In this document: piece by piece, positions 45,215-54,581 of the stretch
How positions within the stretch are numbered: position 1 is the stretch's first letter
How the letters are laid out: each line of letters begins with the position of its first letter
Assembly: GCF_022647665.1 (NCBI RefSeq)
Contig: NZ_CP071872.1
Coordinates: 2,728,001-2,792,000, forward strand
DNA length: 64,000 nucleotides
Source: Streptomyces formicae
GTDB taxonomy: Bacteria; Actinomycetota; Actinomycetes; Streptomycetales; Streptomycetaceae
Direction of reading: 5' to 3'
The notes under the pieces: generated by a model
What the model saw: the letters and a program-made list of their open reading frames with translations, nothing else
The model's database searches: none
Told to the model about the DNA's origin: nothing
Position numbers and translations under genes: made by a program

Positions 45215-46221
45215 GAACCTGCCTGGGGCCCGTCAGGCCTGTCAGGCCCGTCAGGCCTGTCAGGCCTGTCAGGCCCGTCAGGCCCGGCGGGCGGCTGGGG
45301 CGGCCGGGGTCCCGGGCGGTGCCACGGTTCGGCCCCGCGCTCGGGAGTGCCGAGCCGGCGGGCCAGCCAAGGTTCCTGCGCGAGGACGGCCCCTGCGGTG
45401 AGGCCGACGGCGATCGCGACGCAGATCACGATCAGCCAGGAGAGCAGGGTGAAGACCGGGCCGACGGATCCGTACTCGGCCAGACTCCGGTCGAGCGCCC
45501 GGGGCATGTAGTAGCGGCTGCCGATCGCCAGCGCGGTGGTGGCGCCGGCGGTGAGCACGGCTCCTGGCAGCAGCGGACGCCACCCGATGTGTCCACCGAG
45601 CAGCAGATGCTGCGACCACCACCACAGCAGCGCCTGGGACACCAGGGTGACCGGGACCGCCAGCCACAACCCGACGCCGAAACCCTCGCGCAGCGGCCCC
45701 TGCACGATCAGGGCGCTCAGCCACACCACGATCCAGGCCAGCCAGCGCCACGGGGCGATCCGTACGCCCGACCGGGGCATCAGCCAGGCTCGTTTGCACA
45801 GCCGCTGCATGGCCCGGCTGCACGCGGTGGCGGAGAGCAGGACCATCAGGACGCCGACCACGCCGGTGACCTCACGGAGGTTGTCGTCGGTGGACTTGTA
45901 CACGCTCTCCAGCTGGTCCGCGGAGGCATCGGTGAGCCCGAACACCACCCGCACCGAGCTGATCAGCTGGTGCTGCACGGCCTCAGGGGCGAAGGCCCCG
46001 ACGACGAACAGCAGCGGTACGGCGGTCAGGAAGCACTGTGCGGCCAGCCGGGTCGCCGAGTCGAAGATGTTCACCGAGACCATACGGGCCGTCAGATGGG
46101 TGACGACGGGAAAGCGTGCCTCGGTGCGCGCGGCCATGGACCGTGCGGCGGCCGCCCAGGCGCCGAACCGTGCAGTCCACCAGGACGGCCGAAGGAAGGG
46201 AGCCCGGCGCGGCATGGTCAT
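45211..46221 (-). CDS. YihY/BrkB family membrane protein
   Basis: This 336-residue protein starts at ATG 46221. It has six or so helices with [20 protein letters not shown] and [19 protein letters not shown]. It is of the BrkB/YihY family, whose transport role is uncertain. The C-terminal tail is a (G/R)PD tripeptide repeat encoded by the 9-base array at 45232-45285. It is divergent from the GAP gene. Confidence 0.88.
   Translation of the reverse strand: MTMPRRAPFLRPSWWTARFGAWAAAARSMAARTEARFPVVTHLTARMVSVNIFDSATRLAAQCFLTAVPLLFVVGAFAPEAVQHQLISSVRVVFGLTDASADQLESVYKSTDDNLREVTGVVGVLMVLLSATACSRAMQRLCKRAWLMPRSGVRIAPWRWLAWIVVWLSALIVQGPLREGFGVGLWLAVPVTLVSQALLWWWSQHLLLGGHIGWRPLLPGAVLTAGATTALAIGSRYYMPRALDRSLAEYGSVGPVFTLLSWLIVICVAIAVGLTAGAVLAQEPWLARRLGTPERGAEPWHRPGPRPPQPPAGPDGPDRPDRPDGPDRPDGPQAGS
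45232..45285. repeat. six tandem 9-base repeats GTCAGGCCY
   Basis: On the minus strand each unit encodes Gly-Pro-Asp or Arg-Pro-Asp in the tail of the YihY protein. The array lies within 20 bp of the ABC ATPase stop and could vary in copy number. Confidence 0.8.
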
Positions 46222-46370
46222 CGCGTAGCTCCTTCCCTGCGTTCAGGGTGGAGGAAGCCGGCGGCACCGGCACCCCGGGCGCGCGGTGCTCTGTTTGTGC
46301 CCCGCGGTGGCGAGGACCACGATGGAGGGGTGCCGCGGGCGCGGACGAATCCCTGCAGAAGGGGAGCCTC

Positions 46371-47054
46371 ATGGTCCTTGAGCTGCTGCTCATCGGCGTC
46401 GGCATCACCCTCGACCCGCTGCCCATCATGGCCTTCGTGCTGCTGCTGTCGTCACGCAGGGGCGTGTGGAAGGGCCTCGTCTTCATCCTCGCGTGGCTGG
46501 CGTGCCTCGTCACGGTGATCGCCCTCGTCCTGCTGTTCACCGGCGGAACGCCGCCGCCGCCCAGGTCACCGCCGTCCACGGGCGCTCTGGCGGCCAAGCT
46601 GGCCATCGGCCTCGGCCTGGTCGCGTACGGCGTGCACAGGCGCCGCCGCGCCCGCACGCCGCACGAGGAGTCCTCGGCCGCGGGCTCCGCATCCAGGGAC
46701 GCCTCGCCCGAGGCCGAGGTCTCCAAGATGGACCGGATGTCCGTCTGGTCCGCTGCGGGGCTCGCCGTCTTCCTCCAGCCGTGGGGCGTGGTCGCCGCGG
46801 GCGCCACCGTCGTCGTGAGGGCGGACCTGTCCCATCTCGCCTCGTATCTGGCCCTGTTCGGGTTCTGCATCCTCGCCACCTCCACTCTGCTGGCGGCCGA
46901 GCTGTACACCGTGCTCGCGCCGAAGGCGGCGGGAGAGCGCCTGAAGCGGCTGCGTGCCTGGCTGGAGGCCCACGAGGAACCGGCCATCATCATCGGCTGC
47001 CTGGTGCTGGGCCTGTGGCTGACGGGCAACAGCATCTACCAGCTGACGAGTTGA
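46371..47054 (+). CDS. GAP family (sulfolipid-addressing-like) membrane protein
   Basis: This 227-residue protein starts at ATG 46371 behind AAGGGGAG. It has about six helices. LLIGVGITLDPLPIMAFVLLLS is the Sap/GAP family N-terminus, and a charged loop (HRRRRARTPHEESSAAGSAS) separates the two halves. Relatives include mycobacterial Sap, needed for sulfolipid transport. Its role in Streptomyces is unknown. Confidence 0.8.
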   Translation: MVLELLLIGVGITLDPLPIMAFVLLLSSRRGVWKGLVFILAWLACLVTVIALVLLFTGGTPPPPRSPPSTGALAAKLAIGLGLVAYGVHRRRRARTPHEESSAAGSASRDASPEAEVSKMDRMSVWSAAGLAVFLQPWGVVAAGATVVVRADLSHLASYLALFGFCILATSTLLAAELYTVLAPKAAGERLKRLRAWLEAHEEPAIIIGCLVLGLWLTGNSIYQLTS

Positions 47055-47223
47055 GAGCAGGGCCGTGCCGCGGCCCTGCCCGTCCTGGCGGGCCGCGGTG
47101 CCGAAGGTGCGAGTCACTCCCGCGGGTGCTGCAATGGCATACGGGACGCCGCGTGCCCGAGGGTGCGCCGAGCCGCCGGCCGGCGAGCCGCCCGGGCCGC
47201 TGATGCGCTCGCAGGGAGTGGTC

Positions 47224-47688
47224 ATGAGCGATGACTTCGAAGACATGGGACCCGTCGACTACCTCGTCGTGGAGTTTCCCGGCAATCGCATGACGGGCGA
47301 GGGTTTCCCCCTTCTGATCGACCTGGTCGACCGAGGGATCATCCGCATCCTCGATCTGATCTTCGTCCGCAAGGACATCGACGGCTCCGTCACGGCACTG
47401 GAGCTGGCCGAGGCGGACAGCGACGGAACCCTCGACCTGACCGTCTTCGAAGGCGTGTCCTCCGGCCTGCTCGGCGAGGACGACATCGAAGAGGCCGGCG
47501 CGGCCGTCGAACCGGGCAGTTCCGCCGCGGTCCTCGTGTACGAGAACACCTGGGCCGCTCCGCTCGCCCGGGCCATGCGGCGCAGCGGCGCGCAACTGGT
47601 CGCCGGAGGACGGATCCCCGTACAAGCGCTGCTCGCCTCGCTGGACGCGGTCGAGGGGGCGCCGGGCGGGACGCGCTCCGCCGCCTGA
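47224..47688 (+). CDS. DUF6325 family protein
   Basis: This 154-residue protein starts at ATG 47224 (GTG 47218 is possible). The pattern GPVDYLVVEFPGNRMTGEGF, ILDLIFVRKD and AVLVYENTWAAPLARAMR is the DUF1269/DUF6325 stress-associated group. It pairs with the SHOCT gene 25 bp downstream, a common actinobacterial arrangement. It is a cytoplasmic acidic protein of unknown activity. Confidence 0.85.
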   Translation: MSDDFEDMGPVDYLVVEFPGNRMTGEGFPLLIDLVDRGIIRILDLIFVRKDIDGSVTALELAEADSDGTLDLTVFEGVSSGLLGEDDIEEAGAAVEPGSSAAVLVYENTWAAPLARAMRRSGAQLVAGGRIPVQALLASLDAVEGAPGGTRSAA

Positions 47689-47713
47689 TCGAGCCACCCA
47701 CAGGGAGACGAAC

Positions 47714-48031
47714 ATGCCAGGTCTTCTCCGCCGTGTCACCCGTACCGCCGTCATCGCCGGGACCGCCACCGCGGTCTCCGGCCGTGTGTCGCGGCGGCAG
47801 TCGGGCCGATGGGCACAGCAGGACCAGCAACAGCAACAGCAACAGCAGGACCAGGCGCAGGCCCAGCCGGCCGCAGCGTCGAGCCCTTCGGAGGTCATGC
47901 CGCCGCCCATGCCGCCCGACGACGAGATGGGCAACAAGATCGATAAGCTCAAGAAGCTCGGTGAGCTGAAGGCCCAGGGGATCCTCACGGAGGAGGAGTT
48001 CGCGGCCGAGAAGCAGAAGATCCTCGGCTGA
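47714..48031 (+). CDS. SHOCT domain protein
   Basis: This 105-residue protein starts at ATG 47714. A polyglutamine stretch (residues ~37-46) follows a basic N-terminus. The C-terminal SHOCT motif (DKLKKLGELKAQGILTEEEF) is the short oligomerisation domain found next to DUF6325 proteins. It likely works with its upstream neighbour. Confidence 0.9.
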   Translation: MPGLLRRVTRTAVIAGTATAVSGRVSRRQSGRWAQQDQQQQQQQQDQAQAQPAAASSPSEVMPPPMPPDDEMGNKIDKLKKLGELKAQGILTEEEFAAEKQKILG

Positions 48032-48044
48032 GGGCGCCTCCCCG

Positions 48045-49463
48045 ATGACACAGCCGCAGCCGCGGGCCGGCCCGGAACAGCCGGGGTCCGGCGCGCCCGG
48101 CGGCAGCCGGGCCCAGCCGGAGGAGGCCGACCTGCTGCGCCGGCTGCTGCACAGCCCCTCCTACCGCAGGGTGCTGGTGTTCTCCGCCCTGATCGGCGTC
48201 CCCGTCTCACTCGTGGCGTTCTGGTTCCTCGTCGCCCTGCATCAGCTGGAGCACCTCATGTGGGTGCACCTCCCGCAGGCGATGGGCCACCCGATCCCGC
48301 CCTGGTGGTGGTCCCTGGTGCTGCTGCCGCTCGCCGGTGTGGTCGTCGCTCTGGTGGTGACCCGGCTGCCCGGCGCGGGCGGCCACGTCCCCGCGTACGG
48401 TCTGCAGCCCGGCGGCGCCTCCGCGAGAGCACTGCCAGGCGTGGTCATCGCTGCCGTGGCGAGCCTGCCGCTCGGCGCGGTGCTGGGCCCGGAAGCGCCC
48501 CTGATCGCCCTCGGCGGCGGTCTCGCCCTGCTGTTCCGGGACCTCGCGCGGGGGACCGCGACCCCGCAGAACACCGCCCTCCTGGGCGCGGCCGGCGCCG
48601 CGGCCGCCATGTCGGTGATCCTCGGCAACCCGCTCGTCGGTGCCGTCCTGCTGATGGAGGTGGTCGGGGTGGGCGGGCCGCAGCTGTTCGCGGTCATGCT
48701 GCCGGCCCTGCTGTCCAGCGGCATCGGCGCTCTCGTGTTCACGGGCTTCGGCCGGTGGACGGGTCTGGAGACCGGCAGCCTCAGCCTGCCGCTGTCCGGG
48801 CCGTTGCCGCGGCTCGACGCCGGGGACGTGGGCTGGACCGTGGTCATCGCCGTTGTCATCGGGCTCCTGGTGCACCTGATCATGGCCGGGGCCCGGCGGG
48901 CGGCCGCCCTCGTCCGGGCCCGCCCCTTCGCCGCGACGGTCCTGTGCGCGTCGGGCGCGGGCCTCTGCGCGACCGTGTACACCCTGGTCACGGGCCGCAC
49001 GTCCGCGGAGGTGGCCTCGTCCGGTCAGGCGGCGATGGCGCAGCTGGCCGCCGACCCGCGCTCCTGGGGCGCGGGTGCGCTCATCGCCGTACTCGCGTTC
49101 AAGGGCGTCGCGTACGCCCTGTGCCTGGCCAGTCTGCGGGGCGGGCCCATCTTCCCGGCGCTGTTCCTGGGCGCTGCGCTGGGCGTACTGCTCGCCCCCC
49201 TGCCGGGCTTCGGCGTGATTCCCGGCCTGGCCGCCGGCATGGCGGCCGCGGCCGCCGCCGCGTTCCGGCTGCCGGTCAGCAGTGTGGTGCTCGTCGCGCT
49301 GCTGCTCGGCAGCATCGCCATGATCCCCGTGGTGATGCTGGCGGCGGTGATCGCGTTCAGCACCACGCAGCTGCTGCCCGCCTTCCGTGACACGCCGCCC
49401 GTGGAGGAGCCGGAGCTCCCCAGCGGCGCCGGGACGCGGGCGCAGGCGCGGGAGCCGTCGTGA
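48045..49463 (+). CDS. ClC-family chloride channel/exchanger
   Basis: This 472-residue membrane protein starts at ATG 48045. It has 12-14 helices and ion-path motifs: AVLGPEAPLIALGGG (GxExP-like, here with P-E-A-P), GNPLVGAVLLMEV and RGGPIFPALFLGAALG. It is a chloride/proton antiporter or channel. The stop overlaps the next GTG. Confidence 0.9.
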   Translation: MTQPQPRAGPEQPGSGAPGGSRAQPEEADLLRRLLHSPSYRRVLVFSALIGVPVSLVAFWFLVALHQLEHLMWVHLPQAMGHPIPPWWWSLVLLPLAGVVVALVVTRLPGAGGHVPAYGLQPGGASARALPGVVIAAVASLPLGAVLGPEAPLIALGGGLALLFRDLARGTATPQNTALLGAAGAAAAMSVILGNPLVGAVLLMEVVGVGGPQLFAVMLPALLSSGIGALVFTGFGRWTGLETGSLSLPLSGPLPRLDAGDVGWTVVIAVVIGLLVHLIMAGARRAAALVRARPFAATVLCASGAGLCATVYTLVTGRTSAEVASSGQAAMAQLAADPRSWGAGALIAVLAFKGVAYALCLASLRGGPIFPALFLGAALGVLLAPLPGFGVIPGLAAGMAAAAAAAFRLPVSSVVLVALLLGSIAMIPVVMLAAVIAFSTTQLLPAFRDTPPVEEPELPSGAGTRAQAREPS

Positions 49464-50386
49464 CCGCCCCGATGACCCAGGACGCGTTCCGGGCCCTCTA
49501 CGAGCGGCTGCGCGAGGAGGCACGGCACGGCCCCGACGACCGGCGCGGCACCCTCAACCACCTCACACCCGCGCGGGTGGTGGAGGCGACCCGCGAGGTC
49601 AGGACCGGGCGTACGGTCTCGCTCGCCGCGCTCGTCGAGACCGAGCCGGGTCCGGACAACCCGGACCCCGCGGCCCACCGGATGACCGGCCCCCACCAGC
49701 AGGACATCGGCACGCCCGGGCTCTACTTCGCCCGCGACCGCTTCGCCATGAACGTGCACGGGGACGCGGACAGCCACCTCGACGCCTTGTGCCACGTCCT
49801 GTACGACGGCGCGCTCTACAACGACGTACCCGCGGGCAGCGTGACCCCCGACGGCGCCACCGCGCTCACGGTCGACGTCGTCCGGGACGGCATCGTGGGC
49901 CGCGGGGTGCTCCTGGACATCCCCCGGCTGCGGGGCGTGCCCTGGCTGGAGCCGGGCGAGCACGTCACGGCGGACGACCTGACCGCCGCCGAGGCCGCAC
50001 AGGGCGTACGCGTCGGTGCGGGAGACCTGCTCCTCGTGCGCGTGGGCCACCGGCGCCGCCGCCGGGAGGCCGGAGCCTGGAACGCCGCGGACGCGCGCGC
50101 CGGACTGCATCCCGAGGCCGTGGGGTTCCTGGCCGAACGGCGCGTCGCGGTACTCGGCAGCGACAGCAACAACGACACCGCCCCGAGCGCGGTGGAAGGA
50201 GTCGCCTACCCCATCCATGTACTCACCATCCACGCCATGGGCATGCACTTGATGGACTATCTCCAGTTCGAGGAGCTGGCACCGGTGTGCGCGCAGGAGG
50301 GCCGCTGGAGCTTCCTCTGCGTGGTCGCGCCGCTGCGCCTCCCGTCCGCCACGGGCTCGCCGGTCAACCCGATCGCCGTCCTGTGA
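49460..50386 (+). CDS. cyclase family metal-dependent hydrolase
   Basis: This 308-residue protein starts at GTG 49460, overlapping ClC. The metal-site motif HGDADSHLDALCH (H-x-x-x-D/H-x-D) is that of the cyclase/kynurenine formamidase family, and the final segment SDSNNDTAPSAV with PIHVLTIHAMGMHLMD agrees. The substrate is unknown. Confidence 0.88.
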   Translation: MTAPMTQDAFRALYERLREEARHGPDDRRGTLNHLTPARVVEATREVRTGRTVSLAALVETEPGPDNPDPAAHRMTGPHQQDIGTPGLYFARDRFAMNVHGDADSHLDALCHVLYDGALYNDVPAGSVTPDGATALTVDVVRDGIVGRGVLLDIPRLRGVPWLEPGEHVTADDLTAAEAAQGVRVGAGDLLLVRVGHRRRRREAGAWNAADARAGLHPEAVGFLAERRVAVLGSDSNNDTAPSAVEGVAYPIHVLTIHAMGMHLMDYLQFEELAPVCAQEGRWSFLCVVAPLRLPSATGSPVNPIAVL

Positions 50387-50467
50387 CATCTGCGGCATCC
50401 GTGATCCACCGATATCTTCGACCGACAGGCCGCTTGCCGGCCAGAGCCGTGAGGACGGTGCCCCGCC

Positions 50468-52051
50468 ATGACCGAATCCCCTCACTACGACGTCATCATC
50501 ATCGGCACCGGCGCGGGCGGCGGAACCCTCGCCCATCGCCTCGCCCCGTCGGGCACACGCGTACTCCTCCTCGAACGCGGCGACTACCTCCCCCGGGAGC
50601 GCGACAACTGGGACTCCACGGCCGTGTTCGTCAAGGGCAAGTACCGGGCCCCCGAGTTCTGGTTCGACAAACACGGCAACAGCTTCCCGCCCGAGGTCAA
50701 CTACTACGTCGGCGGCAACACCAAGTTCTACGGCGCCGCCCTCTTCCGGCTGCGTCCCGAGGACTTCGGCGCACTGCGCCACCACGGCGGCGTCTCCCCC
50801 GCGTGGCCGCTGCGCTACGAGGACCTGGAGCCGTACTACACCCAGGCCGAGCACCTCTACCTCGTCCACGGCCGGCACGGGGAGGACCCCTGGGAGGGCC
50901 CGGCGAGCGCGCCGTACGCGTATCCGCCCGTCCAGCACGAGCCCCGCATCCAGCAGTTGAGCGACGACCTGGAGAAGCAGCGACTGCACCCCTTCCACCT
51001 GCCCATCGGGGTCAACCTGACCCAGGACGGCGGCGGCCGGGCGGTCCACTCCAGCGTCTGCATCCGCTGCAACCGCGTCGACGGCTTCCCCTGTCTGGTG
51101 CGCGGCAAGTCCGACGCGCAGGTGATCTGCGTCGAACCCGCCCTGGAGCACCCCAACGTCGAGATGATCACCAACGCCCATGTGGTCCGCCTGGAGACCG
51201 ACGCCACCGGCCGCAGCGTCACCGGCGTCGTCACCCGGCTCGGCGACGGCACCGAGCCCCGCTTCTCCGCGGACGTCGTCGTCGTCTCGTGCGGCGCCGT
51301 CAACTCCGCGGTCCTGCTGCTGGCATCGGCGAACGACCGGCATCCGGGCGGGCTGGCCAACAGCTCGGACGTCGTCGGCCGGCACTACATGCGGCACAAC
51401 AACCTGGCGCTGATGGCGGTGTCGAAGGAGCCCAACGACACCCAGTTCCAGAAGACCCTCGCCCTCCACGACTGGTACCTGGGCGCCGACGACTGGGACT
51501 ATCCGCTCGGCGGCATCCAGATGCTCGGCAAGTCCGACGCCGAGCAGATCCACGGCGAAGCCCCGCGCTGGGCCGGGGCCGTGGCCCCGAACATGCCCTT
51601 CGAGGTGCTGGCCCACCACGCCGTCGACTTCTGGCTGTGCGGTGAGGACCTCCCCGAGCCCGGCAACCGCGTCACCCTCGACCGCGAGGGCGGCATCCAC
51701 CTCGCCCTCGACGAGAAGAACAACATCGAAGGGCTCGACCGGCTGCGCCACAAGCTCCAGGGCATGCTGGGCCACCTGGGCATGCAGGAGCACCATCTGC
51801 TGTCCCACAGCATCTATCTGCACAAGGGCATGCCCATCGGCGCGACCGCCCACCAGGCCGGCACCGTCCGCTTCGGCACCGACCCGGCCTCCTCCGCCCT
51901 GGACATCAACTGCAAGGCCCACGACCTCGACAACCTGTACGTCGTGGACACGAGCTTCTTCCCGAGCATCGGCGCGGTCAATCCGTCACTGACGGCCATC
52001 GCGAACGCCCTGCGCGTCGGCGACCACCTCCTGGAGCGGCTGCGCGGCTGA
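50468..52051 (+). CDS. GMC family FAD oxidoreductase
   Basis: This 527-residue protein starts at ATG 50468 with GAGGACGG upstream. The FAD motif IIGTGAGGGTLAHRLAPSG is at the N-terminus. The glucose-methanol-choline C-terminal active-site block is at the end: HQAGTVRFGTDPASSALDIN and LYVVDTSFFPSIGAVNPSLT. It oxidises an alcohol or sugar, cytoplasmic by absence of a signal. Confidence 0.9.
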   Translation: MTESPHYDVIIIGTGAGGGTLAHRLAPSGTRVLLLERGDYLPRERDNWDSTAVFVKGKYRAPEFWFDKHGNSFPPEVNYYVGGNTKFYGAALFRLRPEDFGALRHHGGVSPAWPLRYEDLEPYYTQAEHLYLVHGRHGEDPWEGPASAPYAYPPVQHEPRIQQLSDDLEKQRLHPFHLPIGVNLTQDGGGRAVHSSVCIRCNRVDGFPCLVRGKSDAQVICVEPALEHPNVEMITNAHVVRLETDATGRSVTGVVTRLGDGTEPRFSADVVVVSCGAVNSAVLLLASANDRHPGGLANSSDVVGRHYMRHNNLALMAVSKEPNDTQFQKTLALHDWYLGADDWDYPLGGIQMLGKSDAEQIHGEAPRWAGAVAPNMPFEVLAHHAVDFWLCGEDLPEPGNRVTLDREGGIHLALDEKNNIEGLDRLRHKLQGMLGHLGMQEHHLLSHSIYLHKGMPIGATAHQAGTVRFGTDPASSALDINCKAHDLDNLYVVDTSFFPSIGAVNPSLTAIANALRVGDHLLERLRG

Positions 52052-52199
52052 GCCGACCGGGGGAACATCGCCCGTCCAACGGCCCAACGGCCCGTGCGCT
52101 GCCCCGACCACCGCCGTCCGCGGGTGGTTCCGTGTCGCGCGGGCCCGCGGTGACCTCGTCGCGGCCTGCGGGACCCGAGGCACGTACTCAGGAGGCGTC

Positions 52200-53036
52200 G
52201 TGAATTCCCAGGCCGATGCGGCACCGTACCCGATCCCGCCCCTGCTGAAGGGACAGAAGGCACTGGTCACCGGCGCCAACTCGGGGATCGGCAAGGCGAC
52301 GGCGATCGCGCTGGGCCGCGCGGGCGCCGATGTGGTCGTGAACTACGTGGCGGACGCCGAGGCCGCCGACGAGGTCGTCAAGGAGATCACCGCCGCCGGG
52401 GTGCGCGCCGCCGCCTACGAGGCCGATGTGTCCCAGGAGGACCAGGTCGTCGCCATGGTCGACCGGATGGTGCGGGAGTTCGGCACCATCGACATCATGG
52501 TCGCCAACGCCGGCCTCCAGCGGGACGCCCCCTTCACCGAGATGACGCTCGCCCAGTGGCAGAAGGTCATCGACGTCAACCTCACCGGCCAGTTCCTCTG
52601 CGCCCGCGAGGCGACCAAGGAGTTCCTGCGCCGCGGCGTCGTTCCCGAGGTGTCACGCGCCGCCGGGAAGATCATCTGCATGAGCTCGGTCCACCAGATC
52701 ATCCCCTGGGCCGGCCACGTCAACTACGCCTCCTCCAAGGGCGGCGTGCAGATGATGATGGAGACCCTGGCCCAGGAGCTGGCGCCGAAGAAGATCCGGG
52801 TGAACGCGGTCGCGCCGGGCGCCATCAAGACCCCCATCAACACCAGCGCCTGGGAGACCCCCCAGGCCGAGAAGGACCTGCTGACCCTGATCCCGTACGG
52901 CCGCGTCGGCGACCCCGAGGACATCGCCCGCGCCGCGGTCACCCTCGCCTCGGACCTCATGGACTACGTGGTCGGCGCGACGCTGTACGTGGACGGAGGG
53001 ATGACCCTCTTCCCCGGATTCGCCACCGGCGGCTGA
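52200..53036 (+). CDS. short-chain dehydrogenase (glucose 1-dehydrogenase-like)
   Basis: This 278-residue SDR starts at GTG 52200 behind AGGAGG. It has the cofactor motif ALVTGANSGIGKATAIALG, the NAG motif MVANAGLQRD, catalytic Ser in ICMSSVHQI and YASSK (Tyr-x-x-x-Lys). It resembles bacillar glucose dehydrogenases and general-stress SDRs. In this block it fits a stress or NADPH-supply role. Confidence 0.9.
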   Translation: MNSQADAAPYPIPPLLKGQKALVTGANSGIGKATAIALGRAGADVVVNYVADAEAADEVVKEITAAGVRAAAYEADVSQEDQVVAMVDRMVREFGTIDIMVANAGLQRDAPFTEMTLAQWQKVIDVNLTGQFLCAREATKEFLRRGVVPEVSRAAGKIICMSSVHQIIPWAGHVNYASSKGGVQMMMETLAQELAPKKIRVNAVAPGAIKTPINTSAWETPQAEKDLLTLIPYGRVGDPEDIARAAVTLASDLMDYVVGATLYVDGGMTLFPGFATGG

Positions 53037-53078
53037 CGCCCGTCCGCACCGCAGGGCTCCCGACCACCGAAGGCACAC

Positions 53079-54581
53079 ATGCACAGTTCGGCCCAGCTGC
53101 TGGCGGACGCACCGGCCCAGCTCCTCCCGGCCAGGCAACTCATGGCGTTCACCCTGGCCTCCCACATCATCCTGGTGCCGATGGGGGTGGCGCTGCCGCT
53201 GATCACCCTGGTCATGCACTACCGGGGGATGCGCCGGGACGACCCCGTCGCGCTGCTGCTCGCACGGCGCTGGTCGGCCGTGATGGCCGTCCAGTTCGCC
53301 GTCGGGGTCGTGACCGGCACGGTCCTCTCCTTCGAGTTCGGGCTGCTCTGGCCCGGGCTGATGGGCAGATGGGGCGACGTCTTCGGGATCGGATTCGGCA
53401 TCGAGGCATGGGCGTTCTTCCTCGAAGCCGTCCTCATCGCCATCTACCTCTACGGCTGGCGGCGGTTGAAGCCGCGGACCCACTTCCTGCTCGGACTTCC
53501 GCTGCCCGCGGTCGCGCTGCTCGGCGCGTTCGGCATCATCGCGGCCAACTCATGGATGAACACGCCCCAGGGCTTCACTCTCGACGCCGAAGGCAACCCG
53601 GTCGACGTCGACGTCTGGAAGGCCCTCTTCACCCCGATGTTCGGGCCGCAGTACTGGCACTTCGTCGTGGCGATGTTCGTGACCGCCGGATACGTCGTCG
53701 CGGGCGTGTACGCCGTGGGCTGGCTGCGCGGCCGCAGGGACCGCTACCACCGGCTCGGCTTCACCGTCCCGTTCACCCTCGCCGCCGTCTTCACCCCGGT
53801 GCAGTTCGTCCTCGGCGACTCCATCGCCCGCTCGGTCTTCCACAAGCAACCCGTGAAGTTCGCCGCGATGGAGATCGTCTGGAAGACCGACACCCATGTC
53901 CCGGAGTACATCTTCGGCAGGCTCCACCCCGACGGGACCGTCTCCGGCGGCATCAGGATCCCCCAACTCGACTCCATGCTGGCCGGGTTCAAGCCGAGCA
54001 CGGAGGTCACCGGGCTCACCTCCGTCCCGGCCTCCGACCGGCCGAACGCCACCCAGGCCACCATCGCCCACTGGGCCTTCGACCTTATGGTCGTGATCGG
54101 TTCGCTCCTGTTGCTGCTCGCGCTCTGGTACGGCCTCGTCCTGTGGCGGCGGCGCAAGGAGCCCGAACCCCGCCGGCTGCCCCAGTCCCGCTGGTTCTGG
54201 CGCAGCGCGGCCTGTGCCGGGGTCGCCTCGGTCGTCGCGGTCGAGTGCGGCTGGATCACGACCGAGGTGGGACGGCAGCCCTGGATCGTCTACCAGAACA
54301 TGCGCGTCGCCGAGGCGGTGACCGCGACCCGGTCGACCACCCTGTGGATCATGTTCGGCCTGGTGATCGTCGTCTACGTCTTCATCTTCGGCTCCTTCCT
54401 CGCCCTGCTGCTCAAGATGCGGACCCGGTGGCGGCTCGCCGACGCGGGGCAGTACGCCGGCCACCCCGCCGAAGGACCGGAGACCGACCTCCCCTACGGT
54501 CCCCGGCGCGCCTCGCGGGCGGATGGTGCGCCCGCCGCACACGGCACAGCGGGCAGACCGGGAGAGGGCGGGGAGTCATGA
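53079..54581 (+). CDS. cydA: cytochrome bd ubiquinol oxidase subunit I
   Basis: This 500-residue membrane subunit starts at ATG 53079. It has nine helices with the heme b595 His in FTLASHIILVP, the conserved GTVLSFEFGLLWP and the Q-loop region short as in S-type (CIO-like) oxidases. It accepts electrons from quinol and reduces O2 at low oxygen. It overlaps CydB by four bases. Confidence 0.93.
   Translation: MHSSAQLLADAPAQLLPARQLMAFTLASHIILVPMGVALPLITLVMHYRGMRRDDPVALLLARRWSAVMAVQFAVGVVTGTVLSFEFGLLWPGLMGRWGDVFGIGFGIEAWAFFLEAVLIAIYLYGWRRLKPRTHFLLGLPLPAVALLGAFGIIAANSWMNTPQGFTLDAEGNPVDVDVWKALFTPMFGPQYWHFVVAMFVTAGYVVAGVYAVGWLRGRRDRYHRLGFTVPFTLAAVFTPVQFVLGDSIARSVFHKQPVKFAAMEIVWKTDTHVPEYIFGRLHPDGTVSGGIRIPQLDSMLAGFKPSTEVTGLTSVPASDRPNATQATIAHWAFDLMVVIGSLLLLLALWYGLVLWRRRKEPEPRRLPQSRWFWRSAACAGVASVVAVECGWITTEVGRQPWIVYQNMRVAEAVTATRSTTLWIMFGLVIVVYVFIFGSFLALLLKMRTRWRLADAGQYAGHPAEGPETDLPYGPRRASRADGAPAAHGTAGRPGEGGES

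Noticed and set aside
49025..51922. A 965-residue minus-strand open frame over ClC, cyclase and GMC genes
   Set aside because: It is antisense to three well-supported genes, with low-complexity Gly/Val/Asp composition typical of GC-skewed shadows.
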